Assembly (NCBI GenBank): GCA_038316435.1
Contig: JBBQAQ010000003.1
Span: 1 to 64,000 of the forward strand
Direction: 5' to 3'
Source: JACJXF01 sp038316435
GTDB taxonomy: Bacteria; Bacteroidota; Bacteroidia; Bacteroidales; GCA-2748055
Length of the DNA: 64,000 bases
Under the pieces are notes generated by a model that was not told the origin of the DNA, made no database searches, and worked only from the letters and a program-made list of their open reading frames with translations. This document shows positions 1-8,674 of the stretch, piece after piece (positions within the stretch are counted from its first letter, which is position 1; each line of letters opens with the position of its first letter). The translations under genes were made by a program, and so were the position numbers.

Positions 1-1724
1 CCTTAAATCCGCAACAAAGTTATCAACAAAAGTCGTCAAAGCATTGTGTATAAATAATATACACAATGTTTGACAACTGAAAAATTTCACCTATTTTAGT
101 GCTTAGCAACAAACCAAATAGGAATATTAAATTTTTCAGCATGAAAGTACAAAAAATATCAACTAATGTTAGCCCCTTTTCAGGAATATCTTTTGTTAAT
201 GGTGCATTTGATAAAATTGGCATGAGTCAACTTATTGATAATGAATTAGGAGATAGAGTTAAGACTGTTGGTTTTTCTTATAGCGATATCATAAAAAATT
301 TATGTAATGTTTTTTATTGTGGTGGCGATTGTGCCGAAGATATCCAAACTCATTTAGGCAAACACCTTAAATCTATCCCGGGCAACCATGTACCAAGTGC
401 AGACACAATATTGCGAGGGGTAAAAGAAATTGCAACTGATAATTCAACCTTTATTTCCAAACAAGGGAATACGTATGATTTTAATATCAACACAAAGCTC
501 AATAAATTAAATATCAAATCATTAATACTTACCAATCAGTTAAAAAAAGGTACTTATTATGATTTTGATTACGATAATCAAATAATTGCCACCGAAAAAT
601 ACGATACCAAGCGTACGTATAAGCATACTAAAGGCTATTTTCCAGGGGTTGCAACTATCGGAAACAAAATAGTTTATATTGAAAATCGCGATGGTAATGC
701 CAATGTGAAATTTGAACAGGCATCCACGCTCCTCAGAGCATATAACCTCTTGAAAAAGAATGGCATTAAAATAAATCGTTCACGAATGGATGCAGGTTCT
801 TATTCAAAAGAGGTTATAAATGTAGTTGCATCCAACAGTAATTTGTTCTATATCAGAGCCAACAAAAGTGCGGAACTTTACAGACAAATAACCGAAATTG
901 AGAAATGGGCAACAATAGAAATTAATTACAAAATATACGAGGTAGCCTCAATATCATTTACTCAATTTTTTGAAGAAGAAAATTACCGTTTGGTTATTAT
1001 GAGAGAAAAAAGCGATGATAATCAGATAGATATGTTTACAGGAGATACTTTTATTTACCGTTCTATTTTAACTAATGATTGGCAAAGTACTGAGAAAGAA
1101 GTTATTGAATATTATAATCAAAGAGGCAGTAGCGAGAAGCTTTTTGACGTGATGAACAATGATTTTGGCTGGAAGCATCTTCCGTGTTCGTTTATAAACG
1201 AAAATACAGTGTATTTAATCATAATGGCAATAGCCAAAAACTTTTATAATTACTTCGTAGCGAAAGTGTCCACAATATTTGAGGACATAATGCCAACCAC
1301 CAGACTTAAACGCTTTGTATTCAGGTTTATATCAGTTGCCGGCAAATGGGTTTATACCGGACGGCAATGGGTGTTGAAATTATTTACCGATAGGCCTTAT
1401 GGGCAACTCACAATCTAAAAACAACATCTTTTACCGATTTTTTGAGGTTAATATGGGAAGCTATGTCAAAAAAATAATTTTAATAATCTCTATAGCCCTG
1501 CATATATGATAGTTACAAAATAACGACGAGAATTTATCGGATCATATTAGCATAAAGAGACAAAAAAACGACCTGAACATTTTGAAAAATTATTATACCT
1601 CAAATCCGATAGATAATACACTCCCTTTGTAAATATTTATTTGCTACATTTGGCTTTTAGACTCAAAAAATCTCATAGAAAAGCCCAACTATATGATAGG
1701 GATTTTCCCTTGCGGATTTAAGGG
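1..1724 (+). mobile_element. IS1380-type insertion sequence
   Basis: The first 14 bases of the window (CCTTAAATCCGCAA) are the exact reverse complement of 1710-1723, which gives terminal inverted repeats around one DDE transposase gene. The roughly 1.72-kb span fits the IS1380 family. The right end may include one more G (1724), so the left end may lie one base before the window. About 290 bases between the transposase stop and the right repeat hold no gene I can support. The target duplication cannot be checked because the left flank is outside the window. Confidence 0.85.
141..1418 (+). CDS. IS1380-family DDE transposase
   Basis: This 425-residue protein is the transposase of the insertion sequence that fills the start of the window. 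The catalytic triad can be read: D141 or D143 in YYDFDYDNQ, D217 in RMDAGSYS, and E331 in the block YNQRGSSEKLFD, a Y-x2-R-x3-E spacing typical of IS4/IS1380-type enzymes. The ATG at 141 is preferred over an upstream in-frame start at 99, because the protein then begins MKVQKIS, as I recall for Bacteroidota relatives. Length is normal and the frame is intact, so the element could be active. It cuts and pastes the DNA between the terminal repeats at 1-14 and 1710-1723. Confidence 0.9.
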   Translation: MKVQKISTNVSPFSGISFVNGAFDKIGMSQLIDNELGDRVKTVGFSYSDIIKNLCNVFYCGGDCAEDIQTHLGKHLKSIPGNHVPSADTILRGVKEIATDNSTFISKQGNTYDFNINTKLNKLNIKSLILTNQLKKGTYYDFDYDNQIIATEKYDTKRTYKHTKGYFPGVATIGNKIVYIENRDGNANVKFEQASTLLRAYNLLKKNGIKINRSRMDAGSYSKEVINVVASNSNLFYIRANKSAELYRQITEIEKWATIEINYKIYEVASISFTQFFEEENYRLVIMREKSDDNQIDMFTGDTFIYRSILTNDWQSTEKEVIEYYNQRGSSEKLFDVMNNDFGWKHLPCSFINENTVYLIIMAIAKNFYNYFVAKVSTIFEDIMPTTRLKRFVFRFISVAGKWVYTGRQWVLKLFTDRPYGQLTI

Positions 1725-1837
1725 AAATTATTGTTTTCACATTTAAAATTCGTCAGTCAATCAAAAAAACAATTTTAACTCATCTTTTTCAGATTCCTTA
1801 TGATATATTTATAGATCGAAATATTAACCCACCTAGT

Positions 1838-2722
1838 TTGGAGAAGACGCGAAAAATAACGGTTAAACATTATCTCAATAAAAGAGCTAAAGCGAAAATA
1901 CTGGGCGATGAAAAGTATTACCCACTTTATCTCCAATTAATAGTTTCAGGCCATAAAGCGCAGTTAAAAAGCAAAATCTATGAGCATTTTAATTCCTATC
2001 GGGGATATTTCGAAAAATTATTTCCTGAGTCTGAAAAACTTAAACTCATAAATCAGGGATATTTTTCTGATAACCTATTTAGGAAAATTAGCAATGACAA
2101 TGTATTCCCGCTATCTAATATCTGTGAAGATGAAATAATTCTCATTACCAGAATTATAAAATCGATACTTCTTTATAATACTAAAGCGTTTTCATTGCTC
2201 AATTTTAGCTCGATTTATGATAACCATATTAAAGACATCCATGAAATTCTGGAACAGGCTATCAAAAGCTATTATATCAGGGAGCTAAATGAGATATTCC
2301 TAAAATCAACAAAGAATGAAGATGCCCGAAAACTATTTAAAGTATCAAACTACTTTATTCATTTTATTAAATGGGACAATAGTTTTTGTGATTATTATGA
2401 GATTACTTATGAAGTTTTACCTTCCGAAATAAAATTTCTTGAAAACCATTTAAGCGAGGAACTGAAATTAAATATTAAAGCGCTTTTGGCTTTTCATTCC
2501 AGATCAACATACCTTCGCCGATTCCTTGATAAAACCGAAAAAGGTCAACTTCCAAACATTAACTATATTGATTGGTTAGACTCCGGAAGAGATTTTATCA
2601 CTAAGGAGTTTATTAAAATTTTTGGAAAGCAAAAAGCAGTTGAATATATAACTGCTCTTGATTTTGTCCTATCAAAGGAATTAATCCCATCAATTATTTT
2701 GTACAACTTACCATATTTCTAG
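1838..2722 (+). CDS. hypothetical protein, start uncertain, possibly 5'-truncated
   Basis: I do not recognise this 294-residue protein. Its N-terminus (KITVKHYLNKRAKAK, then YPLYLQLIVSGHKAQLKS) resembles the arm-type DNA-binding domain at the start of Bacteroidota tyrosine recombinases, but no R-H-R-Y catalytic region follows. The rest is lysine- and aromatic-rich and probably helical. The only plausible start is TTG at 1838. The frame stays open upstream to a stop at 1697 inside the IS, with no ATG. The IS right end lies 114 bases before the TTG, so the original start and promoter may have been cut away. The 3' end overlaps the convergent metallopeptidase gene by 15 bases. Confidence 0.55.
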   Translation: MEKTRKITVKHYLNKRAKAKILGDEKYYPLYLQLIVSGHKAQLKSKIYEHFNSYRGYFEKLFPESEKLKLINQGYFSDNLFRKISNDNVFPLSNICEDEIILITRIIKSILLYNTKAFSLLNFSSIYDNHIKDIHEILEQAIKSYYIRELNEIFLKSTKNEDARKLFKVSNYFIHFIKWDNSFCDYYEITYEVLPSEIKFLENHLSEELKLNIKALLAFHSRSTYLRRFLDKTEKGQLPNINYIDWLDSGRDFITKEFIKIFGKQKAVEYITALDFVLSKELIPSIILYNLPYF

Positions 2723-3430
2723 TTGATACTTTGTTAATTCTTTTGCTTTTGCTTTTGAGTCTCCACAAAGCTTATCAAGACTTTCCCAAAAATACTTGCC
2801 ATGATTTTTGTGAATAGTATGCACTAATTCATGCAAAATGATATAATCGGATAAATGTTGAGGTAACCTGATCAAATGAAGATTCAAATTTATTTTATTT
2901 CTCCCGGTGCAACTTCCCCACCTCGATTTCATGTTTTTTATACTTAAACTATTATATCGAAACCCATATTGATTTGCTAAATAGTCAACCCTGCTAGGTA
3001 AAAACTCTTTTGCCTCTTTTCTCCAAGCTTCAAGAATGGCTCCCCTTATTATTATCTGAACAGGTTTTGAGCTTACTTCAAGTGTAAATGGAATAGAAAC
3101 AAGAATTTTCCCATTTCCAATTTTTCGAATAATTTTTTCTCCCTCTATTCTTTCAATTTTCAATTCATATTTGCTGGTAGAAAACTCCGTCAACTCATTA
3201 AATTGAGTAATTTCCCCTGCTCTTTCTGCTATTTTTAGCATGGTACTTTTTATCCAGAGTGCTTTTTCAATTACAAATGATTCAGCTTTTCCAAAATTTA
3301 CAAGCCATGGAATTGTCACAATAACTTCATCTGCAGATTTTACTCTTATTGTTAGCCGTTTAGCTCTTCTGCTTTTTTTAAAAGTTATATCTCCTAATCC
3401 ATCAAAAAATAAAATTCTTTCCACATCCAT
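2708..3430 (-). CDS. YgjP-like zinc metallopeptidase (DUF45, SprT-like)
   Basis: A 240-residue protein of the YgjP/DUF45 family (M48-like). The zinc site is visible as HELVH at residues 200-204, with a further histidine at 210 (KNHGKYFW). It is preceded by the family block SRWGSCTGRNKINLNLHLI. No signal peptide is seen, so it is probably cytoplasmic. The substrate is unknown; such proteins are often single-gene housekeeping or restriction-associated peptidases. It runs convergently to the preceding hypothetical gene and divergently from the TolC gene 47 bases away. Confidence 0.85.
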   Translation of the reverse strand: MDVERILFFDGLGDITFKKSRRAKRLTIRVKSADEVIVTIPWLVNFGKAESFVIEKALWIKSTMLKIAERAGEITQFNELTEFSTSKYELKIERIEGEKIIRKIGNGKILVSIPFTLEVSSKPVQIIIRGAILEAWRKEAKEFLPSRVDYLANQYGFRYNSLSIKNMKSRWGSCTGRNKINLNLHLIRLPQHLSDYIILHELVHTIHKNHGKYFWESLDKLCGDSKAKAKELTKYQLEIW

Positions 3431-3477
3431 TATACAAATCTATTTAAGGTTTTCGTTATCTTTATAACTTTAAAAAA

Positions 3478-4914
3478 ATGAATCAGATGGCATCAAAAGT
3501 AAAAATAATAATTCTTCTTATCCTTCTGGGATTAAATCTTCCAGTATCTATCTATTCTCAAGAGACTTGGAGTCTGGAAAAATGCATTAATTATGCATTC
3601 GAACATAATATCAAGATAAAACAACAGATATTAAACACTGAATATAACTCAAACGTTTTACAGCAATCCAAAGTTGAGCTTTATCCTAACCTTAATGCAA
3701 ATGCTTCATATGGCTCCTCTTTTGGCCGTGCATTAGATCAGACAACCTATCAGTTTACTCAAAATCAGGCTGTCCAATCTGTTAATATGAATCTGAGTTC
3801 TTCAGTTACACTTTTCAGTGGCTTTCAAAAACTGAATACTGTAAAGCAAAATGAATTTAATTTACAGGCAAGTCTCAAGGATCTTGATAAGTTAAAGAAC
3901 GATATTTCATTGAATATTGCAGCAGCCTACTTACAAATCCTTTTCAGTAATGAACTTGTGGAAATTGCTCGTTCTCAGGTTGAAATAACAAAACAGCAGG
4001 TTGATCGAACTGGAATTCTTTTTAATGCCGGTAGCCTGCCTAGAGGAAATCTACTTGAGATTCAGTCTCAACAGGCCTCTGAAGAGTTGCAAGTGGTAAA
4101 TTATGAAAATCAGCTGATGCTTTCCATTTTAAATCTCTCGCAAATTTTAGATCTCGAAACTGCTGAAAACTTTCATATTGAAGTGCCCCAGCTTTCTGAA
4201 GTCCAGGAAGCTGAACTTTTATATGGAGTTGATTCTGTTTATACTTTTGCTGTAGAATCGTTACCCCAAATTAAAAGTGCAGAATACCGTAAAGAAAGCG
4301 CCCTCAAAGGCCTTGAAATTGCGCAAGGAAGCCGTATTCCAAGACTTGGCCTTTCTGCAAATTACGGTACGGGTTATTCCGATGCCCGTCAACAGGTTAC
4401 AGGCACCAGATTAGATACAGTTGCAATTGGCTCTACCCCTTCAGGAGTAATTGTTAGTAATGTATATCCGTCTCCTGTATATGGAAATTATCCTATGAGT
4501 GACCAGTTTCGTGACAATGTTAGCACTAGCCTCTTTCTAAACCTAAGCATTCCTATTTTTGCAAATTACCAAATCAGAAACGGTATTCGCAATTCAAAGA
4601 TTAATGTAGAGAATTACGCACTTGAACTTGAAAATTCGAAAAATGGTCTTTACAAGGAAATTCAGCAGGCCTACGCGGATGCTATTGCAGCTTTAAACAA
4701 ATATAAAGCAAGCCAAAAAGCACTTGTTGCAATAGAAGAATCATTCAAATATACTCAGGAAAAATATAATGTTGGGCTTGTAAGTACAGTTGATTACAAT
4801 GTTGCTAAAAATCAGGTTACTAAAACAAAATCTGATTTGCTTCAGTCTAAATATGATTATATATTCAAAACTAATATTCTTAATTTTTATAGGGGCGAAC
4901 CCATTAAACTTTAG
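3478..4914 (+). CDS. TolC-family outer-membrane efflux protein
   Basis: This 478-residue protein forms the outer-membrane and periplasmic channel of a tripartite efflux or secretion system. It has a signal peptide (about residues 10-28, ending near VSIYSQ). Two related halves follow, each with long amphipathic helices rich in Q, N and A, and with the family features CINYAFEHNIKIKQQ near the N-terminus and YNVGLVSTVDYNVAKNQ near the C-terminus. ATG 3478 and ATG 3487 are both possible starts. The next gene, 65 bases on, encodes a matching periplasmic adaptor. No inner-membrane pump gene follows, so the pump must be encoded elsewhere. Confidence 0.92.
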   Translation: MNQMASKVKIIILLILLGLNLPVSIYSQETWSLEKCINYAFEHNIKIKQQILNTEYNSNVLQQSKVELYPNLNANASYGSSFGRALDQTTYQFTQNQAVQSVNMNLSSSVTLFSGFQKLNTVKQNEFNLQASLKDLDKLKNDISLNIAAAYLQILFSNELVEIARSQVEITKQQVDRTGILFNAGSLPRGNLLEIQSQQASEELQVVNYENQLMLSILNLSQILDLETAENFHIEVPQLSEVQEAELLYGVDSVYTFAVESLPQIKSAEYRKESALKGLEIAQGSRIPRLGLSANYGTGYSDARQQVTGTRLDTVAIGSTPSGVIVSNVYPSPVYGNYPMSDQFRDNVSTSLFLNLSIPIFANYQIRNGIRNSKINVENYALELENSKNGLYKEIQQAYADAIAALNKYKASQKALVAIEESFKYTQEKYNVGLVSTVDYNVAKNQVTKTKSDLLQSKYDYIFKTNILNFYRGEPIKL

Positions 4915-4979
4915 CACTATTAGTCTTTACTTTGCGCTGATTCAATTATTATTTAAGATAAAAATAAATTCTTATAAGA

Positions 4980-6281
4980 ATGAAATCGAAAAAAATTCTG
5001 GTGTATGTTCTACTTGTTGCAGTTATTGCGATTATCGTATTAATTGTAGGTAAAAAGAAGGGTTGGTTCGGAAACGAATTCAAAATAAAAGTTGCTATTG
5101 AAAAAAGTGAAAAACGAGATATTGTTGAAGTTATTACTGCAAATGGAAAGGTGCAACCTGAAACAGAAGTCAAGATTAGTCCAGAAGTATCTGGTGAAAT
5201 TGTTGAGCTAAATGTGAAAGAAGGTGATTTTGTTCAAAGTGGAATTTTACTAATTAAAATTCGACCCGATAATTACATTTCAATTCTTAACGGGGCTGAG
5301 GCAGCAGTAAATAGCTCAAAAGCAAGGTTAAAACAATCTGAAGCAAGACTTATACAATCGAAACAAGATTTTGATCGTAATAAAAGCCTTTGGGATCAAA
5401 AAGCAATTTCTGACGCTGAATTTGAACAAATTAGCTCAACTTATGCATCTGCATTGGCAGAAGAAGAAGCTGCCAGTTTTGCGGTAGAGAGTGCTTTGGC
5501 TCAAATGAAAGAAGCAACTGAAAACCTTCGTAAAACTTCTATTTATGCCCCTATGACCGGAACCATATCAATGCTTAAAGTCGAACTTGGTGAACGTGTT
5601 CTGGGAACCAATTTCATGGCAGGAACAGAAATGCTTAGAATTGCTGACCTTAATAGAATGGAGGTTGAAGTGGAAGTAAATGAAAATGACATTGTTAAAG
5701 TTCATAAATCTGACACAGCTATGATCGAAATGGATGCATATTTGGGTCGCAAATTTAAAGGATTGGTTACTGAAATCCCAGTATCTGCTCAATCTAATGG
5801 CCTTACTACAGATCAGGTAACTAATTTTAATGTCAAAATTCTTTTATTGAGTGATGACTATAAAGACCTTGTAAATGAGAGGAATGCATATCCACTTAGA
5901 CCAGGTATGTCTGCGACTTCTGATATCCAAACCTCCAGGAAGTATGGTGTGTTTACAATTCCTCTTCAATCAGTTACAACACGCCCGGATACCCTGAAGT
6001 TGGCCCAAGATACTAGCCTCCTTAAATCAGACTCTGAAGCAACTAAAAATAAAAAAGATGAGCTTCTTGTTGCTTTTGTTGCAAAAGATGGAAAAGCAAT
6101 AATGAAAACTGTTCAAACAGGTATTCAGGATGACAAGTATATTGAAATATTAAGCGGACTGGAATCTGACGATAAAATAATATCTGCTCCTTATTCTGCT
6201 GTTTCTAAAAAATTGCAGAACAATAGCCTTATTGAAATTGTTGAGCTAAAAGATCTATTTAAAGGCGAGAAAGAAAAGTAA
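4980..6281 (+). CDS. HlyD/MacA-type periplasmic adaptor of an efflux system
   Basis: This 433-residue membrane-fusion protein links an inner-membrane pump to the TolC-like channel encoded just upstream. It has one N-terminal membrane anchor (about residues 5-23). A split lipoyl/barrel-sandwich domain follows (VSGEIVELNVKEGDFVQSG and later APMTGTISMLKVELGERV). A coiled-coil hairpin (about residues 100-180) sits between the halves, followed by beta-barrel and membrane-proximal domains. The coil with QSEARLIQSKQDFDRNK and the barrel sequence suggest a MacA-like ABC partner rather than an RND partner, which is an inference. It is probably cotranscribed with the TolC gene and perhaps tsaB, 11 bases downstream. 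Confidence 0.9.
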   Translation: MKSKKILVYVLLVAVIAIIVLIVGKKKGWFGNEFKIKVAIEKSEKRDIVEVITANGKVQPETEVKISPEVSGEIVELNVKEGDFVQSGILLIKIRPDNYISILNGAEAAVNSSKARLKQSEARLIQSKQDFDRNKSLWDQKAISDAEFEQISSTYASALAEEEAASFAVESALAQMKEATENLRKTSIYAPMTGTISMLKVELGERVLGTNFMAGTEMLRIADLNRMEVEVEVNENDIVKVHKSDTAMIEMDAYLGRKFKGLVTEIPVSAQSNGLTTDQVTNFNVKILLLSDDYKDLVNERNAYPLRPGMSATSDIQTSRKYGVFTIPLQSVTTRPDTLKLAQDTSLLKSDSEATKNKKDELLVAFVAKDGKAIMKTVQTGIQDDKYIEILSGLESDDKIISAPYSAVSKKLQNNSLIEIVELKDLFKGEKEK

Positions 6282-6292
6282 GTCAGTATATT

Positions 6293-6994
6293 ATGGTATT
6301 TATTCTTAATCTTGAGACTTCCACCGCTGTTTGCAGTGTCTCTGTTTTTGGTGATGGAAAGTTATTGTCTTTAAGGGAACAGTTTGATGCAAAATCACAT
6401 GCCTCACAATTAATTCCTTTTATCTCAGAAGTTATTGATGAATCAGGTATAAAACCTAATGAACTAGCAGCTATTGCTGTCAGTAAAGGTCCCGGATCAT
6501 ATACAGGTCTTCGTATTGGAGTCTCAACCGCAAAAGGAATAGCCTATGCTTTAAATATTCCGATCATTGCAATTGATACATTGTATTGTATGGCTTCTGG
6601 CTATCTGGAAGAAAACCCTGAATACCAGAATATTGGCAACTTGCTATTATGTCCCATGATTGATGCACGAAGGATGGAGGTATACTCTTCCGTGTACAAC
6701 ACGCAACTAAAATTATTGCGGGTGACAAAAGCAGAAATTATTCAAAATGACTCTTTTCATAATCTTCTTAATGAAAATAAGATTCATTTCTTTGGAGATG
6801 GCGCAGTGAAGTGTAATAATCTGATTAAGAATGAGAATGCTTTTTTTCGGGAAGGATTCTACCCTTCAGCGAAATATTTGGGAAAAATATCAATTCGGAA
6901 TTTTATGGAAAATCACTTTGAAGACCTTGCCTATTTTGAGCCTTTTTATCTTAAAGATTTTGTCGCAACTGTACCTGGAAACAAATTATTATAG
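6293..6994 (+). CDS. tsaB: TsaB, tRNA t6A modification protein
   Basis: TsaB is the inactive ASKHA-fold partner of TsaD. Together with TsaE they place threonylcarbamoyl on A37 of ANN-decoding tRNAs. The N-terminus LNLETSTAVCSVSV and the block VSKGPGSYTGLRIGVSTAKG (residues 63-82) are diagnostic. Length (233) is normal for the family. It starts 11 bases after the efflux adaptor gene and may share its transcript. The other t6A genes are not in the window. Confidence 0.95.
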   Translation: MVFILNLETSTAVCSVSVFGDGKLLSLREQFDAKSHASQLIPFISEVIDESGIKPNELAAIAVSKGPGSYTGLRIGVSTAKGIAYALNIPIIAIDTLYCMASGYLEENPEYQNIGNLLLCPMIDARRMEVYSSVYNTQLKLLRVTKAEIIQNDSFHNLLNENKIHFFGDGAVKCNNLIKNENAFFREGFYPSAKYLGKISIRNFMENHFEDLAYFEPFYLKDFVATVPGNKLL

Positions 6995-7106
6995 TTAGGC
7001 ACAGTTATTGACATACTCTATAATGCACGTTTTCAATCAAATTTAATTAATGTCGTTAAAATCTCTTATTTTCTAAATTTAGATTTATTTTCAGCTTTTG
7101 TTTATT

Positions 7107-7847
7107 ATGAAAAAAATTATTCTATATATATTTTTGATTTTCATACCAATAAATGCCTTCAATCAGGGTAATCAAAATCATTTTGTTCCTGGTGAAAAAC
7201 TGAAATTTGTGCTATATTATGGAATGATAAATGGAGGGGTCGTAAATGTTGATCTTACTTCAGTTAATTACGAAGGTAAAAATGTATATCAAGGTACATT
7301 AATTGCTACTTCAACAGGGTTGGCAGATGTTATTTATAAAGTTAGAGACGAATACCAGTCGATTTTTGATCCAAATACTATTTTGCCCTACAAAGCAATA
7401 AGGGATATTAGCGAAGGAAAATATAAACGTTATGATCACGCGTTTTATGATAACAAAAATTTAAAAGTTACAAATAATAAGTATAAAGAGTTTGTAGTAC
7501 CTGCAAATATCCGCGACATTATTGCTGTGTTTTATTATATTAGAAATGTGGATTTCGATAAAATGAAACCTGGTGATAAAATGAAAATAAATACATTTTT
7601 TGATAATGAGATTTATTTCTTGGATGTACGATATTTAGGCACTGAAATAATAAAAACAAAGAAAAGTGAATACAAATGCTACAAATTAGTTCCTTTTGTT
7701 GAAACTGGCAGAGCATTTGAAAATGATGATGATATGACAATTTTCCTTTCCTCTGATCGCAATAGAGTTCCTGTTAGAGTAGAATTTACCTTGAAAATTG
7801 GTTCCATAAAATGCGATTTAATTGAGTATTCTGGGCTAAAATATTAA
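7107..7847 (+). CDS. exported DUF3108 domain protein
   Basis: A 246-residue protein with a signal peptide (MKKIILYIFLIFIPINAFNQ), followed by a DUF3108 domain. The characteristic start is FVPGEKLKFVLYYGMINGGV, and the middle has KPGDKMKINTFFDNEIYFLDV. The fold is thought to be a beta-rich periplasmic or lipid-associated domain of unknown function. ATG 7107 is preferred over an in-frame TTG nine bases upstream because it starts the signal peptide exactly. It stands alone between tsaB and efp, with 112 and 151 bases of flanking noncoding DNA. Confidence 0.85.
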   Translation: MKKIILYIFLIFIPINAFNQGNQNHFVPGEKLKFVLYYGMINGGVVNVDLTSVNYEGKNVYQGTLIATSTGLADVIYKVRDEYQSIFDPNTILPYKAIRDISEGKYKRYDHAFYDNKNLKVTNNKYKEFVVPANIRDIIAVFYYIRNVDFDKMKPGDKMKINTFFDNEIYFLDVRYLGTEIIKTKKSEYKCYKLVPFVETGRAFENDDDMTIFLSSDRNRVPVRVEFTLKIGSIKCDLIEYSGLKY

Positions 7848-7998
7848 GTTATTTGTTTTAGAATTATCTTGGTTTACTTCTTCAATTAATCCTATTTTAG
7901 ACCCTGCAAATAAAAAAATTGCAAAGCCCGAAAGTTTTCGTTTATTTTACACTCCTTTTTGAAAAGAGTATTGATTTCCAAATAATTATTATTGATTT

Positions 7999-8565
7999 AT
8001 GGCTACAACAGCAGATTTTAAAAATGGCTTATGCATGGAGTTTAATGGTGATTTATATACTATTGTGCAGTTCCAACATGTAAAGCCAGGAAAAGGTGGA
8101 GCATTCGTTAGAACAAAGCTTAAAAATATAAAGACCGGAAAAGTAATTGATAATACTTTTAATGCCGGTGTTAAAATTGATACTGTACGTATTGAAAGAA
8201 GACCCTATCAGTTTCTATATAAAGATGATATGGGTTTTCACTTTATGCATATGGAAACTTTTGAGCAAACATCTATTGGACCTGAAATTATAGAAAACAA
8301 AGACCTGATGAAGGAAGGTCAGAATGTTGAAATGATGGTTCATGCTGCTACTGAAACTGCTTTATCATGTGAACTTCCTCCATTTATAACCCTGGAGATT
8401 ACATACACAGAACCTGGAATCAGAGGTGATACCTCATCATCTACTGCTCTAAAACCTGCAACTCTTGAAACAGGTGCTACAGTAATGGTTCCTTTATTTG
8501 TTAATCAAGGAGATAAAATCAAAGTAGATACTCGAGACAGGTCCTATTCTGAAAGAGTAAAATAA
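7999..8565 (+). CDS. efp: translation elongation factor P
   Basis: EF-P binds the ribosome between P and E sites and relieves stalling at polyproline stretches. The 188-residue length and three OB-like domains are normal. The tip loop of domain I reads HVKPGKGGAFVRTKLKN, with the modifiable lysine at Lys32 (the position of E. coli Lys34). The C-terminal signature GDKIKVDTRDRSYSERV is intact. The loop has the plain K-P-G-K-G form found in organisms using lysine-type modification or none; no modifying enzyme is seen nearby. A strong hairpin terminator follows at 8632-8665. Confidence 0.97.
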   Translation: MATTADFKNGLCMEFNGDLYTIVQFQHVKPGKGGAFVRTKLKNIKTGKVIDNTFNAGVKIDTVRIERRPYQFLYKDDMGFHFMHMETFEQTSIGPEIIENKDLMKEGQNVEMMVHAATETALSCELPPFITLEITYTEPGIRGDTSSSTALKPATLETGATVMVPLFVNQGDKIKVDTRDRSYSERVK

Positions 8566-8631
8566 AAATTTTGCTCCCTTTTCCCGTAATAAAATACGAG
8601 GTTATCAGTATATCAGTTTTGCTTAATTAGA

Positions 8632-8670
8632 AAAATCCTTATATTTACCGAAATGTAAGGATTTTCTATT
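8632..8670 (+). terminator. intrinsic terminator of efp
   Basis: AAAATCCTTA (8632-8641) pairs perfectly with TAAGGATTTT (8656-8665). Inside it a T-G wobble and ATTT/AAAT extend the stem to 15 pairs around the tetraloop ACCG. The descending arm ends in TTTTCTATTT. It lies only 9 bases before the next start codon. Confidence 0.75.
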
Positions 8671-8674
8671 TGCT

